This document shows, piece by piece, positions 9,901-18,324 of a stretch of 64,000 bases of DNA. Within the stretch, counting starts at the first letter, position 1; the number at the start of each line of letters is the position of its first letter. Both the position numbers and the translations under genes were made by a program. This DNA is from Candidatus Thiodictyon syntrophicum (GTDB taxonomy: Bacteria; Pseudomonadota; Gammaproteobacteria; Chromatiales; Chromatiaceae): positions 372,001-436,000 of the forward strand of contig NZ_CP020370.1 in the NCBI RefSeq assembly GCF_002813775.1. Reading direction: 5' to 3'. The notes under the pieces are model-generated. The model was not told the origin of the DNA, searched no databases, and worked only from the letters and a program-made list of their open reading frames with translations.

Positions 9901-11066
9901 CGGCAGACCAGTAAGACCCGGAGTTTCGGATGCGCCCTGGCCTCGCGGATCATGGCGGCCACGGCGTTGAAGACCTGCGGGTTGCGACCGGACACGATGC
10001 TGACGGCATCGAGTTGGTCGAGGACCAAGAGGCAATCGCGCCCCGCGGCCAATCCGGCGAGCAGCGCCACGGGGGACTTGTCTCGCCCGAGGAGTTGACG
10101 GCCGATCTCCGCGGGCCTTTGGGTCGGGTCGATCAGGTCCAGCCGAATGGGGAGCATCGGCCAACCCGCCTCGGCCATGTGCTGTACGACCTGGGCGACC
10201 ACGCCGGATTTGCCCACACCAGCCGGCCCTTCCAGGAAAACACTGCCGGCGGCGGCTTCTGGATCGAGCAGGGCGCGGGCGACCCGCTCCGCCTCGGCCC
10301 GCGGGACAGTCAGATCCCCGATCCCGTAGGGTCGGGATTCCAGGAATTCAGAAGCGCACTCGCGCACGCGAACGGCGAGGCTCTGGTCCCGGCCCAGTTC
10401 GGAAGGCCGGATACCGCGCCGGTCCAATTCCTTCCAGATCTCGTCCGGGGCAAGGCGCCGATGCACCGAGTCAGTAGCAAACCGGGCGAGGCCGTCGAGG
10501 GCGGTCTCCGGATCGCCGGTGAGGTACGCGCCCAGAAGCGCCAGCACCGTGTCGGCGAGCCCCTGCTCGTCTTGGTTCTTCCAATCGCTGTTGCAGAGCG
10601 CCTTGAGGGCTTGGGCATTGCTGACGTTCCCGAGTCGCCACTCCAGATCGCTGAACTCGCCCGACAAGTCAGGGGTCAGCGCGGCTTGGAAGGCGGTGAG
10701 GTCGCCATTGGCACCCAGGGCTCTGTGGACAAGCTCCGGAAGGGACTTGGCGGCCTGGGTCGAGACGAAGACGAAGGCGGCATCGCCATCCACGGCGTGC
10801 TTGCGCAACCCATCCATCACGCCGATCTTGGCCAGCTCCGCGATGGTCCAGTGCCCCTTGCCGGACTGCTGCCGCTTGGCCTGATGGGCCTCGATCCGGC
10901 CGTCCGCCCTGCCGAGCAGAAACTCGATCTTGTCACCCTCGTCCCCAATGGGCTCCAGGTGAATCCACTGCGCCTGCCCCGTCAGCAGTCGAATGAACTG
11001 CCGAACCGTCCAGCGCAGCTCAAAGCGGTTACCGACCTTGTCTGCGTCGCCGCCAGGTAGTGGCAT
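6974..11066 (-). pseudogene. Avs-like defence protein: nuclease + STAND NTPase + HEAT-like repeats, split by a frameshift
   Basis: Two overlapping frames make one protein of about 1,350 residues. The upstream frame (11066-8451, start ATG with a GGAG site) has an N-terminal nuclease-like domain with D45...Q62-A-K64 (GDKIEFLL, HQAKRQ), of the Mrr/Cap4 type. A STAND-like NTPase follows, with Walker A GPAGVGKS (280-287) and Walker B CLLVLDQLD (about 345-353), then helical repeats. The downstream frame (8704-6974) carries more HEAT-like repeats. The switch falls between about 8620 and 8700; after it the first frame becomes low-complexity. Related proteins guard against phage by sensing and nuclease activation. 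Whether this copy is dead, frameshifted by recoding, or a sequencing artefact cannot be told from sequence. Confidence 0.75.
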
Positions 11067-11422
11067 GGGGTCTCCGGGGGCATGGGAAATAAAGGGATTA
11101 AGCCTACTCGTCGGCGCCGCCATCCCCCGATGGTCGCGACCGTTACTCCTGCGGGCAAGGCTTCCTGTGCCCATGCCGAGCGATTATGCCGATAATCCGC
11201 TGCCCGGGGCGCAGAATCCAAGAGGGCCACTGTGCACGCGCGCTCGAGGTCACTTCGGCCCCACAACGGTCGCGGGCCATGCTCGCACCCCCGCACCGAG
11301 CCCCTGACACGACGAACAGGGAGCGATTCCCCGGTGGCCTGCAACCGCCCCCGCTGAAATCAGGGTCACATTATCCCTAGCGCACCTTATGATGTGACTA
11401 GACTACATCCAGGGGTCCCACC

Positions 11423-11692
11423 ATGCCTATCGCCGTTCGTGAACTGAAGGCCAGCCTGTCCCGGGTACTGCTGCGCGTCCAAGCGGGTGAGGTCATCACG
11501 GTCACCTCGCACAACCGACCGATCGCACGCATCGTCGGCATTGCGGCGTCGGCGGGAGACGGCGGATTGCGCGGTCTGATCGCCGCGGGCGCCTTGTCTT
11601 GGAACGGCAGCAAGCCCCAATTGGCGCCACCCCTGGGACTGACGGAGGGTGTGGCGGCGGTTGGCCCGATGGTGTTGGAGGATCGCGGTTGA
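11423..11692 (+). CDS. Phd/YefM-type antitoxin (89 aa)
   Basis: N-terminal Phd/YefM DNA-binding fold: MPIAVRELKASLSRVLLRVQAGE, then ITVTSHNRPIARIVGI. The C-terminus is glycine-rich and lacks strong similarity to anything I recognise. Its stop codon overlaps the TTG start of the PIN toxin that follows, indicating translational coupling. Autoregulation is expected for the family. Confidence 0.85.
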   Translation: MPIAVRELKASLSRVLLRVQAGEVITVTSHNRPIARIVGIAASAGDGGLRGLIAAGALSWNGSKPQLAPPLGLTEGVAAVGPMVLEDRG

Positions 11693-12120
11693 TCCTGTTC
11701 TGCGACACCTCCGCGCTGGTCAAGCTGTACCTGAGGGAGGATTCCAGCGACCTGATGATGGCGCTCGCGGCGGCGGCTCCCGCCATCGCGGTCTGCCGGA
11801 TCGCCTGGGCCGAGACCATGGCGGCCTTGGCGCGCCGCGTGCGCGAGAGCCCGCCCGATGCGCGGCCGATCGATGCGGTACGCAAGCGGCTGCGCACCGA
11901 CTGGTCCGACTATGCGATCGTCGAGGTGACGCAACCCTTGGTGGAGCTGGCCGGTGACTATGCCGATCTCTTTGCCTTGCGCGGTTACGACAGTGTGCAA
12001 CTTGCCGCCGCCCGCATCTTGCAGGAGGCGGCCGGGGAGGAGTTGCATTTCGCCTGTTTCGATACCCGTCTGGAAAAGGCTGCCAAGGTGCTGGGAATGT
12101 TGACTTTGGCAAGGGATTAG
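11689..12120 (+). CDS. VapC-type PIN-domain toxin (143 aa)
   Basis: PIN ribonuclease. The start is TTG (11689-11691), overlapping the antitoxin stop by 4 bp. FCDTSALVKLYLRE supplies the first Asp, AWAETMAAL the central Glu, and GYDSVQLAAA and FACFDTRLEKAA the C-terminal acidic residues. All four PIN positions look intact, so the toxin should be active. It pairs with the Phd-like antitoxin at 11423-11692. Confidence 0.87.
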   Translation: MILFCDTSALVKLYLREDSSDLMMALAAAAPAIAVCRIAWAETMAALARRVRESPPDARPIDAVRKRLRTDWSDYAIVEVTQPLVELAGDYADLFALRGYDSVQLAAARILQEAAGEELHFACFDTRLEKAAKVLGMLTLARD

Positions 12121-12205
12121 GGACCCGGCTCGAGGTCTGGTGACTGGGGTGCAATCGAGAGTGATGTAGCCGGCCAAATCGCCCCTCGGGTGGATAAGGC
12201 GCACG

Positions 12206-12331
12206 GGCCTTGATCATCGTTCCGGCCACTGGGAGCGCCGCACCCCAGTGCGGCGCGGCCTACCCGCAGCACGCAGCGTCGCGGTCGCCCGCGAGGCCGC
12301 GCCGCACTGGGGTGCGGCGCTCCCAGCGTTC
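12206..12331. repeat. Solo MITE-type terminal repeat plus palindromic GC repeats
   Basis: Positions 12206-12229 match the terminal inverted repeat of the MITE at 35228-35362 and the element at 43809-45766 (GGCCTTGATCATCG, then TTCCGGCCAC). They run straight into a repeat, CACTGGGAGCGCCGCACCCC (about 12227-12260), present again inverted at about 12300-12331, so the block can form a hairpin. The same unit lies at 6504-6530. No gene is present in this stretch. Confidence 0.75.
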
Positions 12332-12355
12332 GACCCAGGCATGATGGAGGAACCC

Positions 12356-13204
12356 ATGAGGCGATTGAAAAAATACGTTTTTCTTTTGGCTTTGCTGGTG
12401 GCCGGATGCGGCGGGGGAACGGCGCAACAGGCCGGCCCGCCGCTCACCGGCAAACAACCGCAAGCAGCCCGCGCCGCCGCGTCGGCGACCCCGTCGAGCG
12501 CAACCGCTGTTGCCGACGGAGACCGCGGCGCACCGACGCCGACCATGGCGCCCCGCCCGGGGCTCGGCACCCTGTGGGGCGAGGATCGGGATAGCCGCGT
12601 CAACCAGGTCCAGTTCACGCGCCGGACACCGGCGTGTCCCGTGGCCGTCCTGTCGCTCTATTACAATGACCGGGCGGGCGTCGCCGCCATGATCGGGTCG
12701 GGCCGGCGACCGGACTCTGTCGACAACGTCTTTACCGACGCGGACAGTCGGCTTGCGGTCCGTCTGCTGGACGGCAAGGGCGTTCCCTTGCCCAGCGTGC
12801 GCGCGGGCGGGCGGACCTACGTGGTGGGAGAGAACGGTCAGCGGTATGTCATTGAGGTCAAGAACCCCACCGCCAATCGTGTGGAGGTCGTGGCGACGGT
12901 AGACGGACTCGACGTGCTGGATGGTCGCCCGGGGTCTTACGCGAAGCGCGGATACCTGCTCGCGCCAGGCGCCAGCCTGCAGATCGACGGCTTTCGCCGC
13001 AGCGCGGACAGCGTGGCCGCATTCCGTTTCGGTGCCGTGTCCAATTCCTATGCCGAACTCAAGGGCGAGGGTCGCAATGTGGGCGTGATCGGGGTCGCGT
13101 TCTTCGACGAGGCCGGGTCCACCTGGCCCTGGACCGAGCGGGAAATCAGCCGTCGCAAGAGTGCTGATCCATTCCCTGGGCAATACGCGCAGCCACCCCA
13201 CTAG
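12356..13204 (+). CDS. Predicted lipoprotein (282 aa)
   Basis: The ATG at 12356 follows a GGAGG site. The N-terminus is a Sec/lipoprotein signal: basic MRRLKKY, a hydrophobic core FLLALLVAG, and lipobox LVAGC, with the lipidated Cys at about residue 19. A low-complexity Ala/Thr/Pro linker follows. The remainder is a compact beta-rich domain (LSLYYNDRAG, YVIEVKNPTANRVEVVATVDGLDVLDG, RGYLLAPGASLQIDGFR) that I do not recognise with certainty. Such domains occur in secreted Chromatiales proteins of unknown role. It is probably anchored in the outer membrane. Confidence 0.8.
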   Translation: MRRLKKYVFLLALLVAGCGGGTAQQAGPPLTGKQPQAARAAASATPSSATAVADGDRGAPTPTMAPRPGLGTLWGEDRDSRVNQVQFTRRTPACPVAVLSLYYNDRAGVAAMIGSGRRPDSVDNVFTDADSRLAVRLLDGKGVPLPSVRAGGRTYVVGENGQRYVIEVKNPTANRVEVVATVDGLDVLDGRPGSYAKRGYLLAPGASLQIDGFRRSADSVAAFRFGAVSNSYAELKGEGRNVGVIGVAFFDEAGSTWPWTEREISRRKSADPFPGQYAQPPH

Positions 13205-13237
13205 CACCACCAGGCGCAATGGCTCGGACCCTTGGCG

Positions 13238-13319
13238 TAGGGTGGACAAGCGCAGTGCAGTCCACCAGCAGCGGCGCGGGGTTCGGTGGACTTCGCTCCC
13301 GCTTGTTCACCCTGCCGGC
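13238..13319. repeat. Dispersed GTAGGGTGGACAAGCGC repeat, copy 1
   Basis: This stretch (CAGTCCACCAGCAGCGGCG, then GGTTCGGTGGACTTCGCTCC, then a GTTCACCC-type close) is matched by 17629-17706. It has internal dyad symmetry (GGTGGAC / GTCCACC). It sits between the lipoprotein and the convergent TIR-Roco gene. Confidence 0.75.
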
Positions 13320-13324
13320 CTCCA

Positions 13325-16276
13325 TCACCGGTCCGGATGGCGCAGTCGGTAGGCCTCCAGGATCAGTCCCGCGATCTGTTCGGCCGTTCGGCCTTTGGGC
13401 TTGATCCCGAAGCCCACGGCTGGCCAGCCGGGGATCGCGGTGTCGTCGAGATGGACCGGGATCACGGCATCATCAGCGCGGCGGGTCAGCAGAATACCGC
13501 GGATTGTTTCCCACTCCAGCGCGCACCAGGGCTTGGCGTAGTGTTTAGAGAAGAAGGGCACGACGAGTTCGGCCTGCTGATAGCACTCCTGGAGCTTCAG
13601 GTCGCCGCCGCTGCCGAGCAGCCGGGCCTCGTACCAGGCGTCGTAGAAGACCCGGTGGCGTCCGAGGACGGCGGCAAGACGCTCGACGACTTCCAGCACC
13701 AGGCCCCGATGCTCGCCAGGGAACGACACCGCGACGGCAAAGGGCGCATCGGGTGCCGCCGGTTCGCGCGCCCACTCCGGCCACCGCGCAGGCTCCAGCC
13801 CGTCGAGCAGTGCGAGCACCTCGACGTCGGCGTAATCGGGCGGCTTGGGACACTCGATGGTCCGCTTGCCCCGCGCCTTGCGCTCGATCAACTCCTTCTG
13901 CGCGAACATCGCGGGCTCCGTCAGCCCCGCACAGGTCCGGCAGCCGCACGGCACCCACTTGCCGACCTTTGCCTTGAGCCCCGGGAAGCTGTCGTTGAGC
14001 GCATCCAGGTCGCTCGCGATGACGCAGAGCAGCGCCTTGTGCTCCGGACCCCGCCCGCGTAGCGCGATCTCGTTGCCGCGCGCGGTCGTCTCCACCAGCA
14101 CCGCCGTCCCGTCGTGCTCGAACAGCGCCCCGCGCGACCAGCACAGGTCCGGCTGCCTGACGAAACGGTGCATCCGCACGATGAGCCGGCTCACCAGTCC
14201 GCGGGGCAGGAAGGCGTAGCGATAGGTCAGCATCAGGTCGCCGGTCCTGGCCCAATCGCTCAATTCGGGCGGCTTGGACGGCGACAGGTGTTGCGGGGCC
14301 AGCCAGGTCTCCGGGTCGGCGTCCGGCAGGCGATAGCAGAGCTCGAACCGGGCCATGAGGGCACGCAGTTCCAGGTCCTTGTCCGCGTAGCCGTGGTCAG
14401 ACCACAAGCGGTCGCAGTCGGCCAGCGTGAACCGGCCTCGCCGTGCCTTCACCTGCTCGTCGTCCAGGATGCGGAACACCGCATCCGTTACCCACTGGTT
14501 CTGCAGGAACACCGTTCGGCGCAACTCCCGCGGCTCCCGGAAGTGCAGGAAGACGCCCAGGTCGTGCAGGTATTGGCTCAGCATCAGCGCCTTCTCGCGG
14601 TCCACTGTGAGATGGCGCCCGTAGAGCGCAAGATACTCATCCAGCGAGATATAAGGCCGGAACTGCGCCAACTCCTCCAGGTCCCGGCGAATCGCGACCC
14701 ACTTGGCCGGCACGTCCTCGCCGATGTGCGGCAGGCGCCGGGCGAAGTATTCCACCGCCTGGAGCAGGCCGTCCGCCGTCCCCGGATGCTCCAGGTTGCC
14801 CCGGTGGACCTCCTGCACATTGGGAAAGCGCCCCTTGATGCCCGCCTCGTCGATCTGCTTGCTCCGCCCGGCCTTCTCGTTCTGAAAGATCAGCAGTGGG
14901 CTTGCCTCACTGAGCGTCTCGACCACCTCCAGCCAGAACTTGAAGCCCTCGTCATGGATGGAGTGGTGGTCGCTGCGCGTATCGTCGACCAGCACATACA
15001 GCGAGCGCCTGGTCAGAAAGAACTGGTGCGTGGCGTGATAGATCTGCTGGCCGCCGAAGTCCCAGGCGTTGAGCCGGAAGCTGCGTCCGTCGGCGATCGG
15101 GAATTCATGGCGGTGGATGGCGATGCCGCGGGTGGTCTCGTCCTCGGCGGGCAGGTCCATCTCGGGCAGGAACAGGCGGCGCAGCAGGCTGGTCTTTCCG
15201 GCCCCGCCCTCGCCGACGATCAGCAGTTTGGCCTCGAAGAGCCGATCCGTGCCTTGGGCTTCGATCTCACGGAAGTAGTTGAGCACGGCCTCCGGTCCCT
15301 GCTGAACGACTTCGGGCGACGGATGGGTCAGCGGGCAGTCCTTCACATAGATGCCCGGTCCCTCCCACATGCTATCGGACCATTTGACCTGCAGCCCGGA
15401 CAGGGCTAGCCCCTTTAGCGGCGACAGGTCCGTCACGCCGGTTCCTGCCAGGTTCAGCCTCGAGAGTGGAAGATGCGCCAGCGGAGCGATCGTCTTGATC
15501 CGCGCATTCAATCTTAGGTCGAGGATGTCGAGGCGACTCAGATGTTGCCCTACGGCCGCGACGGCTTCATCACCCAGATCGGTAGCGCTCAAACGGAGCC
15601 GAACGAGCCGGCCGAGGCGCTCGGCGATCACCCGGGCGCCGACATCGCCCACCGGGTTGTCCCACAGATCGAGTGACGTAAGTCCACCAAGTCTCTCGGC
15701 GATCACCCGCGCGCTGAGATCGCTCACCTGGTTTTGGCCCAGATCGAGCGAGCAGAGTTGGCCGAGGCGCTCGGCGACCACCCGGGCGCCGACATCGCCC
15801 ACCTTGTTGACGCTGAGATTGAGCGACGTGAGCTGTCCGAGGCGCTCGCCGATCGCGCGGGCGCCTCGCTGGCCCACGCGATTGCTACCCAAATCGAGCG
15901 AGGTCAGTTGGCCGAGGCGCTCGGCGATCGCCCAGACGCCAGTCTCGCCCACCTGGTTGCCGCGGAGATCGAGCGAGGTGAGGTGGCCGAGGCGTTCAGC
16001 GATCGCGGCGGCGTCCGCGTCTTGCAGGCCGAGCGACCACAAAGCGAGAGCTTGCAGCCGCCCCAGCCGCCACAGCTCACGGGGCAGCCCGGACAGATTG
16101 CCGGTCAGTTGAAACACCAGATGGCCCTGCAGCCCCTTGGGCCAGTAGTCCAGCAGGACGCGCCAGACGCGCGGTCCGATCAGTGCCAGGCCGATCGTCT
16201 CCTCGGCGTCGAGCCCCGCCAGCAGGCCCGGCAGCTCGTCCGGGGCAACAGTCCGCAGCGTCGATTCTCTCGTCAT
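13325..16276 (-). CDS. LRR-Roc-COR GTPase with C-terminal TIR domain (983 aa)
   Basis: Domains in order: a short N-terminal helical part (1-50); about nine leucine-rich repeats (70-300, units like AIAERLGQLTSLDLGSNRVG); a Roc GTPase with P-loop GEGGAGKT (355-362), switch DFGGQ (406-410) and a candidate base-recognition QNEKAGR (466-471); and COR (about 520-770). A cysteine cluster follows (C777, C779, C782, C809). The TIR domain (about 843-983) contains FAVAVSFPGEHR, VFYDAWYEARLLG and the NADase-type glutamate E921 in WCALEWE. Bacterial TIR domains typically hydrolyse NAD+ when the sensor part is triggered. A defence or regulated-death role is inference. It is monocistronic, flanked by TA loci. 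Confidence 0.9.
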   Translation of the reverse strand: MTRESTLRTVAPDELPGLLAGLDAEETIGLALIGPRVWRVLLDYWPKGLQGHLVFQLTGNLSGLPRELWRLGRLQALALWSLGLQDADAAAIAERLGHLTSLDLRGNQVGETGVWAIAERLGQLTSLDLGSNRVGQRGARAIGERLGQLTSLNLSVNKVGDVGARVVAERLGQLCSLDLGQNQVSDLSARVIAERLGGLTSLDLWDNPVGDVGARVIAERLGRLVRLRLSATDLGDEAVAAVGQHLSRLDILDLRLNARIKTIAPLAHLPLSRLNLAGTGVTDLSPLKGLALSGLQVKWSDSMWEGPGIYVKDCPLTHPSPEVVQQGPEAVLNYFREIEAQGTDRLFEAKLLIVGEGGAGKTSLLRRLFLPEMDLPAEDETTRGIAIHRHEFPIADGRSFRLNAWDFGGQQIYHATHQFFLTRRSLYVLVDDTRSDHHSIHDEGFKFWLEVVETLSEASPLLIFQNEKAGRSKQIDEAGIKGRFPNVQEVHRGNLEHPGTADGLLQAVEYFARRLPHIGEDVPAKWVAIRRDLEELAQFRPYISLDEYLALYGRHLTVDREKALMLSQYLHDLGVFLHFREPRELRRTVFLQNQWVTDAVFRILDDEQVKARRGRFTLADCDRLWSDHGYADKDLELRALMARFELCYRLPDADPETWLAPQHLSPSKPPELSDWARTGDLMLTYRYAFLPRGLVSRLIVRMHRFVRQPDLCWSRGALFEHDGTAVLVETTARGNEIALRGRGPEHKALLCVIASDLDALNDSFPGLKAKVGKWVPCGCRTCAGLTEPAMFAQKELIERKARGKRTIECPKPPDYADVEVLALLDGLEPARWPEWAREPAAPDAPFAVAVSFPGEHRGLVLEVVERLAAVLGRHRVFYDAWYEARLLGSGGDLKLQECYQQAELVVPFFSKHYAKPWCALEWETIRGILLTRRADDAVIPVHLDDTAIPGWPAVGFGIKPKGRTAEQIAGLILEAYRLRHPDR

Positions 16277-16591
16277 GTCGCGAATCCCCTCAGTGTCCGA
16301 CAGCGAATCCGACCGATCCTTCCGCGCCCGTCGGCAAGCTCCGGGGCTCGCCGTCGATGCGTATCAAGCGATCCAGCCGGCCAAGCGTTCCGAGCGCCTG
16401 CGGCGACGTAGGCCCGGACCTGGGTATCGGCCGCGCCCGATCGGGTTCAAAAGGCGGTTCACCCTTGCCGACAATGCGCTTGTCGAGACCCACAGCGGCA
16501 ACGCCAGGATCTCGGACTGTTCAAACAAGTCGTCCGCGCTGCAAGCATGCAACAGGTCTCACCTTTATCTTGGCACGGTCATGACACTACC
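16277..16591. other. Intergenic region with no supported gene
   Basis: The gap between the 5' end of the TIR-Roco gene and the 3' end of the vapC-like gene. Several frames stay open because of GC bias, but none shows a recognisable motif or good start site. It must hold the promoter of the TIR-Roco gene; I could not pick out a convincing -35/-10 pair. Confidence 0.5.
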
Positions 16592-16987
16592 CTACATCTT
16601 GGGTCGACCAGGAGGGGACTTGGCGAAATAGCGCACCCCCGGCAGGTCCTCGAAGTCGTCATCCTGGGTCCAGACGGTGGCCCCACGGGACTGTGCGGTG
16701 GCGTAGATGATACTGTCGGCGGTCGGCAGCTTGTGCCGACGGGCCAGGCGTGCCGCCGCGATGGCGAGGTCCGCATCCAACACCACGACCGCGCCCTCCT
16801 GCATCGCGAGCATGATACGGTTGGCCGCCGACTCGCCCCCCTCGCGCTCGGCCCAGCGATAGACCTCGTGCAGCACGATGGTCGGCACCAGCAAGGTGGC
16901 GGTTGCGGTCGCCACCGATGCAAAGTGCCCGGCATTGGGGCCGTTGGCGAAATACTCGATCCAGCCGGAGGAGTCGAGCAGGTTCAT
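16592..16987 (-). CDS. vapC: VapC-type PIN-domain toxin (131 aa)
   Basis: A full-length PIN toxin starting at ATG 16987. MNLLDSSGWIEYFANGP carries the first Asp, IVLHEVYRWA the second acidic position, LPTADSIIYATAQ the third, and WTQDDDFEDLPGVRYF the fourth. It overlaps the antitoxin stop by 4 bp (ATGA), so the two are translationally coupled. Expected activity is site-specific RNA cleavage when the antitoxin is degraded. Confidence 0.9.
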   Translation of the reverse strand: MNLLDSSGWIEYFANGPNAGHFASVATATATLLVPTIVLHEVYRWAEREGGESAANRIMLAMQEGAVVVLDADLAIAAARLARRHKLPTADSIIYATAQSRGATVWTQDDDFEDLPGVRYFAKSPPGRPKM

Positions 16988-17199
16988 ACCCGGTCTTCCC
17001 GGGTGCGGATGTCGTCGAGACCGGTGTCGGCCCCCTCCAGAAAGCCGCGCAACGCGGACACCGGCTCGCATGGGACCAGTTCAATCCCGTGTTCGCATGC
17101 ACGGACCATGAACCGCTGTCCCGGCTTGAGATTCAGTGACTCCCGGATCGCCTTCGGCAGGACCAGTTGATACTTGGTCGATAAGGTTGTGGTTTCCAT
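16984..17199 (-). CDS. vapB: VapB/AbrB-type antitoxin (71 aa)
   Basis: SpoVT/AbrB-fold antitoxin: TTLSTKYQLVLPKAIRESL, then GQRFMVRACEHGIELVP. The acidic tail GADTGLDDIRTREDRV binds the toxin. The ATG at 17199 is the natural start. It is upstream of, and overlapping, the vapC-like gene; the pair should repress its own promoter in the 17200-17300 region. Confidence 0.88.
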   Translation of the reverse strand: METTTLSTKYQLVLPKAIRESLNLKPGQRFMVRACEHGIELVPCEPVSALRGFLEGADTGLDDIRTREDRV

Positions 17200-17299
17200 G
17201 GCGCGATCTCTTGCGGCGTCGATCGATGGGTTTGGTAGGTCGCAGTGTAGTCGATGCGGGCGCCCGCGGCTCCTGGAGTGGACTGTCGGTCGCTGGAGC

Positions 17300-17500
17300 C
17301 CACCGCCGTGCGGCGGTATCCCGTCGGCTCCTTCCCCGAGCACCCCCTATGTCCTTCACTGGCGGCGCTCAGCCTGACGGCGCCGCTGATCGAGCAGATC
17401 GCCGATCGCGCCTGGGAGCGGGTCTGGCTGGAGGACTTCCGGCCGACCCGCTTCGGGCGCCGGCTCTGGGTCTGCCCGGTGGGCCAGCCGGTCGCGTGAG
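17300..17500 (+). pseudogene. Partial, internally deleted duplicate of prmA
   Basis: Positions about 17366-17492 are nearly identical to about 19176-19302 inside prmA, translating as LIEQIADRAWERVWLEDF and onward to VCPVGQP. Upstream, 17280-17352 resembles the prmA leader and start (18880-18945: GCTGGAGC, GCGGTATCC, CCCCGAGC, then CCCCTATG). So this copy holds the 5' flank and start, loses roughly codons 3-75, and ends soon after the ERVWLEDF block. The start codon is out of frame with the retained block, so it cannot make a PrmA product. Confidence 0.8.
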
Positions 17501-17628
17501 CAGCGCGGCATCGGAGTTCGCCGCGGCGCCGCGGCGCGGCCGGAGGCCGCTCCCACAAGGAACTTTCATGTGGCGAGCGTCTTGGCCGCCGCCGCGGTGC
17601 GCGCGGCGCACCCTACGCGTACAAGCAC

Positions 17629-17706
17629 GTAGGGTAGACAAGCGCCGCGCAGTCCACCAGCGGCGTGCGGTTCGGTGGACTTCGCTCCCGCTCGTCCACC
17701 CCACGG
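17629..17706. repeat. Dispersed GTAGGGTGGACAAGCGC repeat, copy 2
   Basis: This copy matches 13238-13319 with a few substitutions (GTAGGGTAGACAAGCGCCG, then GGTTCGGTGGACTTCGCTCC). A second short repeat (about 17540-17565, GCGGCCGGAGGCCGCTCCC, also in the nemA leader near 5163) precedes it. The rest of 17500-17779 shows no gene. Confidence 0.7.
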
Positions 17707-17779
17707 GCCTGCGTCACCGCGATTTCTTTGCCCCTCGATGTCCCTTGGAGGGACCGATCGCCCCCGACGGCGCAATGGC

Positions 17780-18244
17780 TCAGGCCGCGCCGTCCTGCCC
17801 TCGCGTCGCGGTCGGCTCCACTTGCAGACCAGCGATAACCCTGCGGATCAGCCCCAAGAAGATGGCGCGCTCGGCGGGCGCGAGCCCTGCCAGTGCCTTT
17901 TTGTTCACCGCCTCGGCCGCCGCCGTCGCCAGGCCCTCCAGTGCGCGCGCCGCCGCGGTCAGCCAGATGCGCTGCGCCCGGGCGTCGGCAGGGTCCTTGC
18001 GGCGCTCGATCAGCCCGTCGCGCTCCATGCGCGCCAGGGTGTTGGCCATGGTCGGCTGCTCGATGTCCAGGTGCTCGATCAGCTCGCGCTGGGTCAGGCC
18101 GTCGCCTTCCCACAGTACCAACAGTGCCGGAAAGGTCCCGGTACTAAGACCTAATGGCTTGATTCGCAACTGAAGCTCGCGCGCGAACAGGCGCGCCAGA
18201 TGGTTGGCGAGATAGCCCGCCGAGTCGTCTTTGTTGAAGCCCAT
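17780..18244 (-). CDS. MarR-family transcriptional regulator (154 aa)
   Basis: Winged-helix regulator. The core reads LSTGTFPALLVLWEGDGLTQ, then ELIEHLDIEQPTMANTLARM (recognition helix), and the wing is RDGLIERRKDPADARAQRIWLT. ATG 18244 is preferred because upstream codons overlap the shared promoter region. It is divergent from a small membrane-protein gene, with two dyads between them, suggesting it controls both. The C-terminal half is helical, for dimerisation. Confidence 0.9.
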   Translation of the reverse strand: MGFNKDDSAGYLANHLARLFARELQLRIKPLGLSTGTFPALLVLWEGDGLTQRELIEHLDIEQPTMANTLARMERDGLIERRKDPADARAQRIWLTAAARALEGLATAAAEAVNKKALAGLAPAERAIFLGLIRRVIAGLQVEPTATRGQDGAA

Positions 18245-18259
18245 GCCCCACGCTAACAC

Positions 18260-18297
18260 TTGCATAGCTTGGAATGCAATGTTATATAGCACGCTAT
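18260..18297. promoter_or_regulatory. Candidate MarR operators in the divergent promoter
   Basis: Two perfect dyads lie in this 80-bp gap: TTGCAT...ATGCAA (18260-18279, 8-bp spacer) and ATAGC-AC-GCTAT (18286-18297). Their position between the divergent starts suits autoregulation by the adjacent MarR protein. The AT-rich stretch between them could include a -10 element. Binding is inference. Confidence 0.55.
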
Positions 18298-18324
18298 CTT
18301 TCACCCTCAGACGGAGCCGCATCC

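Noticed and set aside
9930-11060. 376-codon plus-strand frame opposite the STAND gene
   Set aside because: Antisense to a protein with recognisable Walker motifs; no ribosome site or family signature.
14114-15409. 431-codon plus-strand frame opposite the TIR-Roco gene
   Set aside because: Antisense shadow of the GTPase and COR domains, with composition typical of reversed GC-rich coding DNA.
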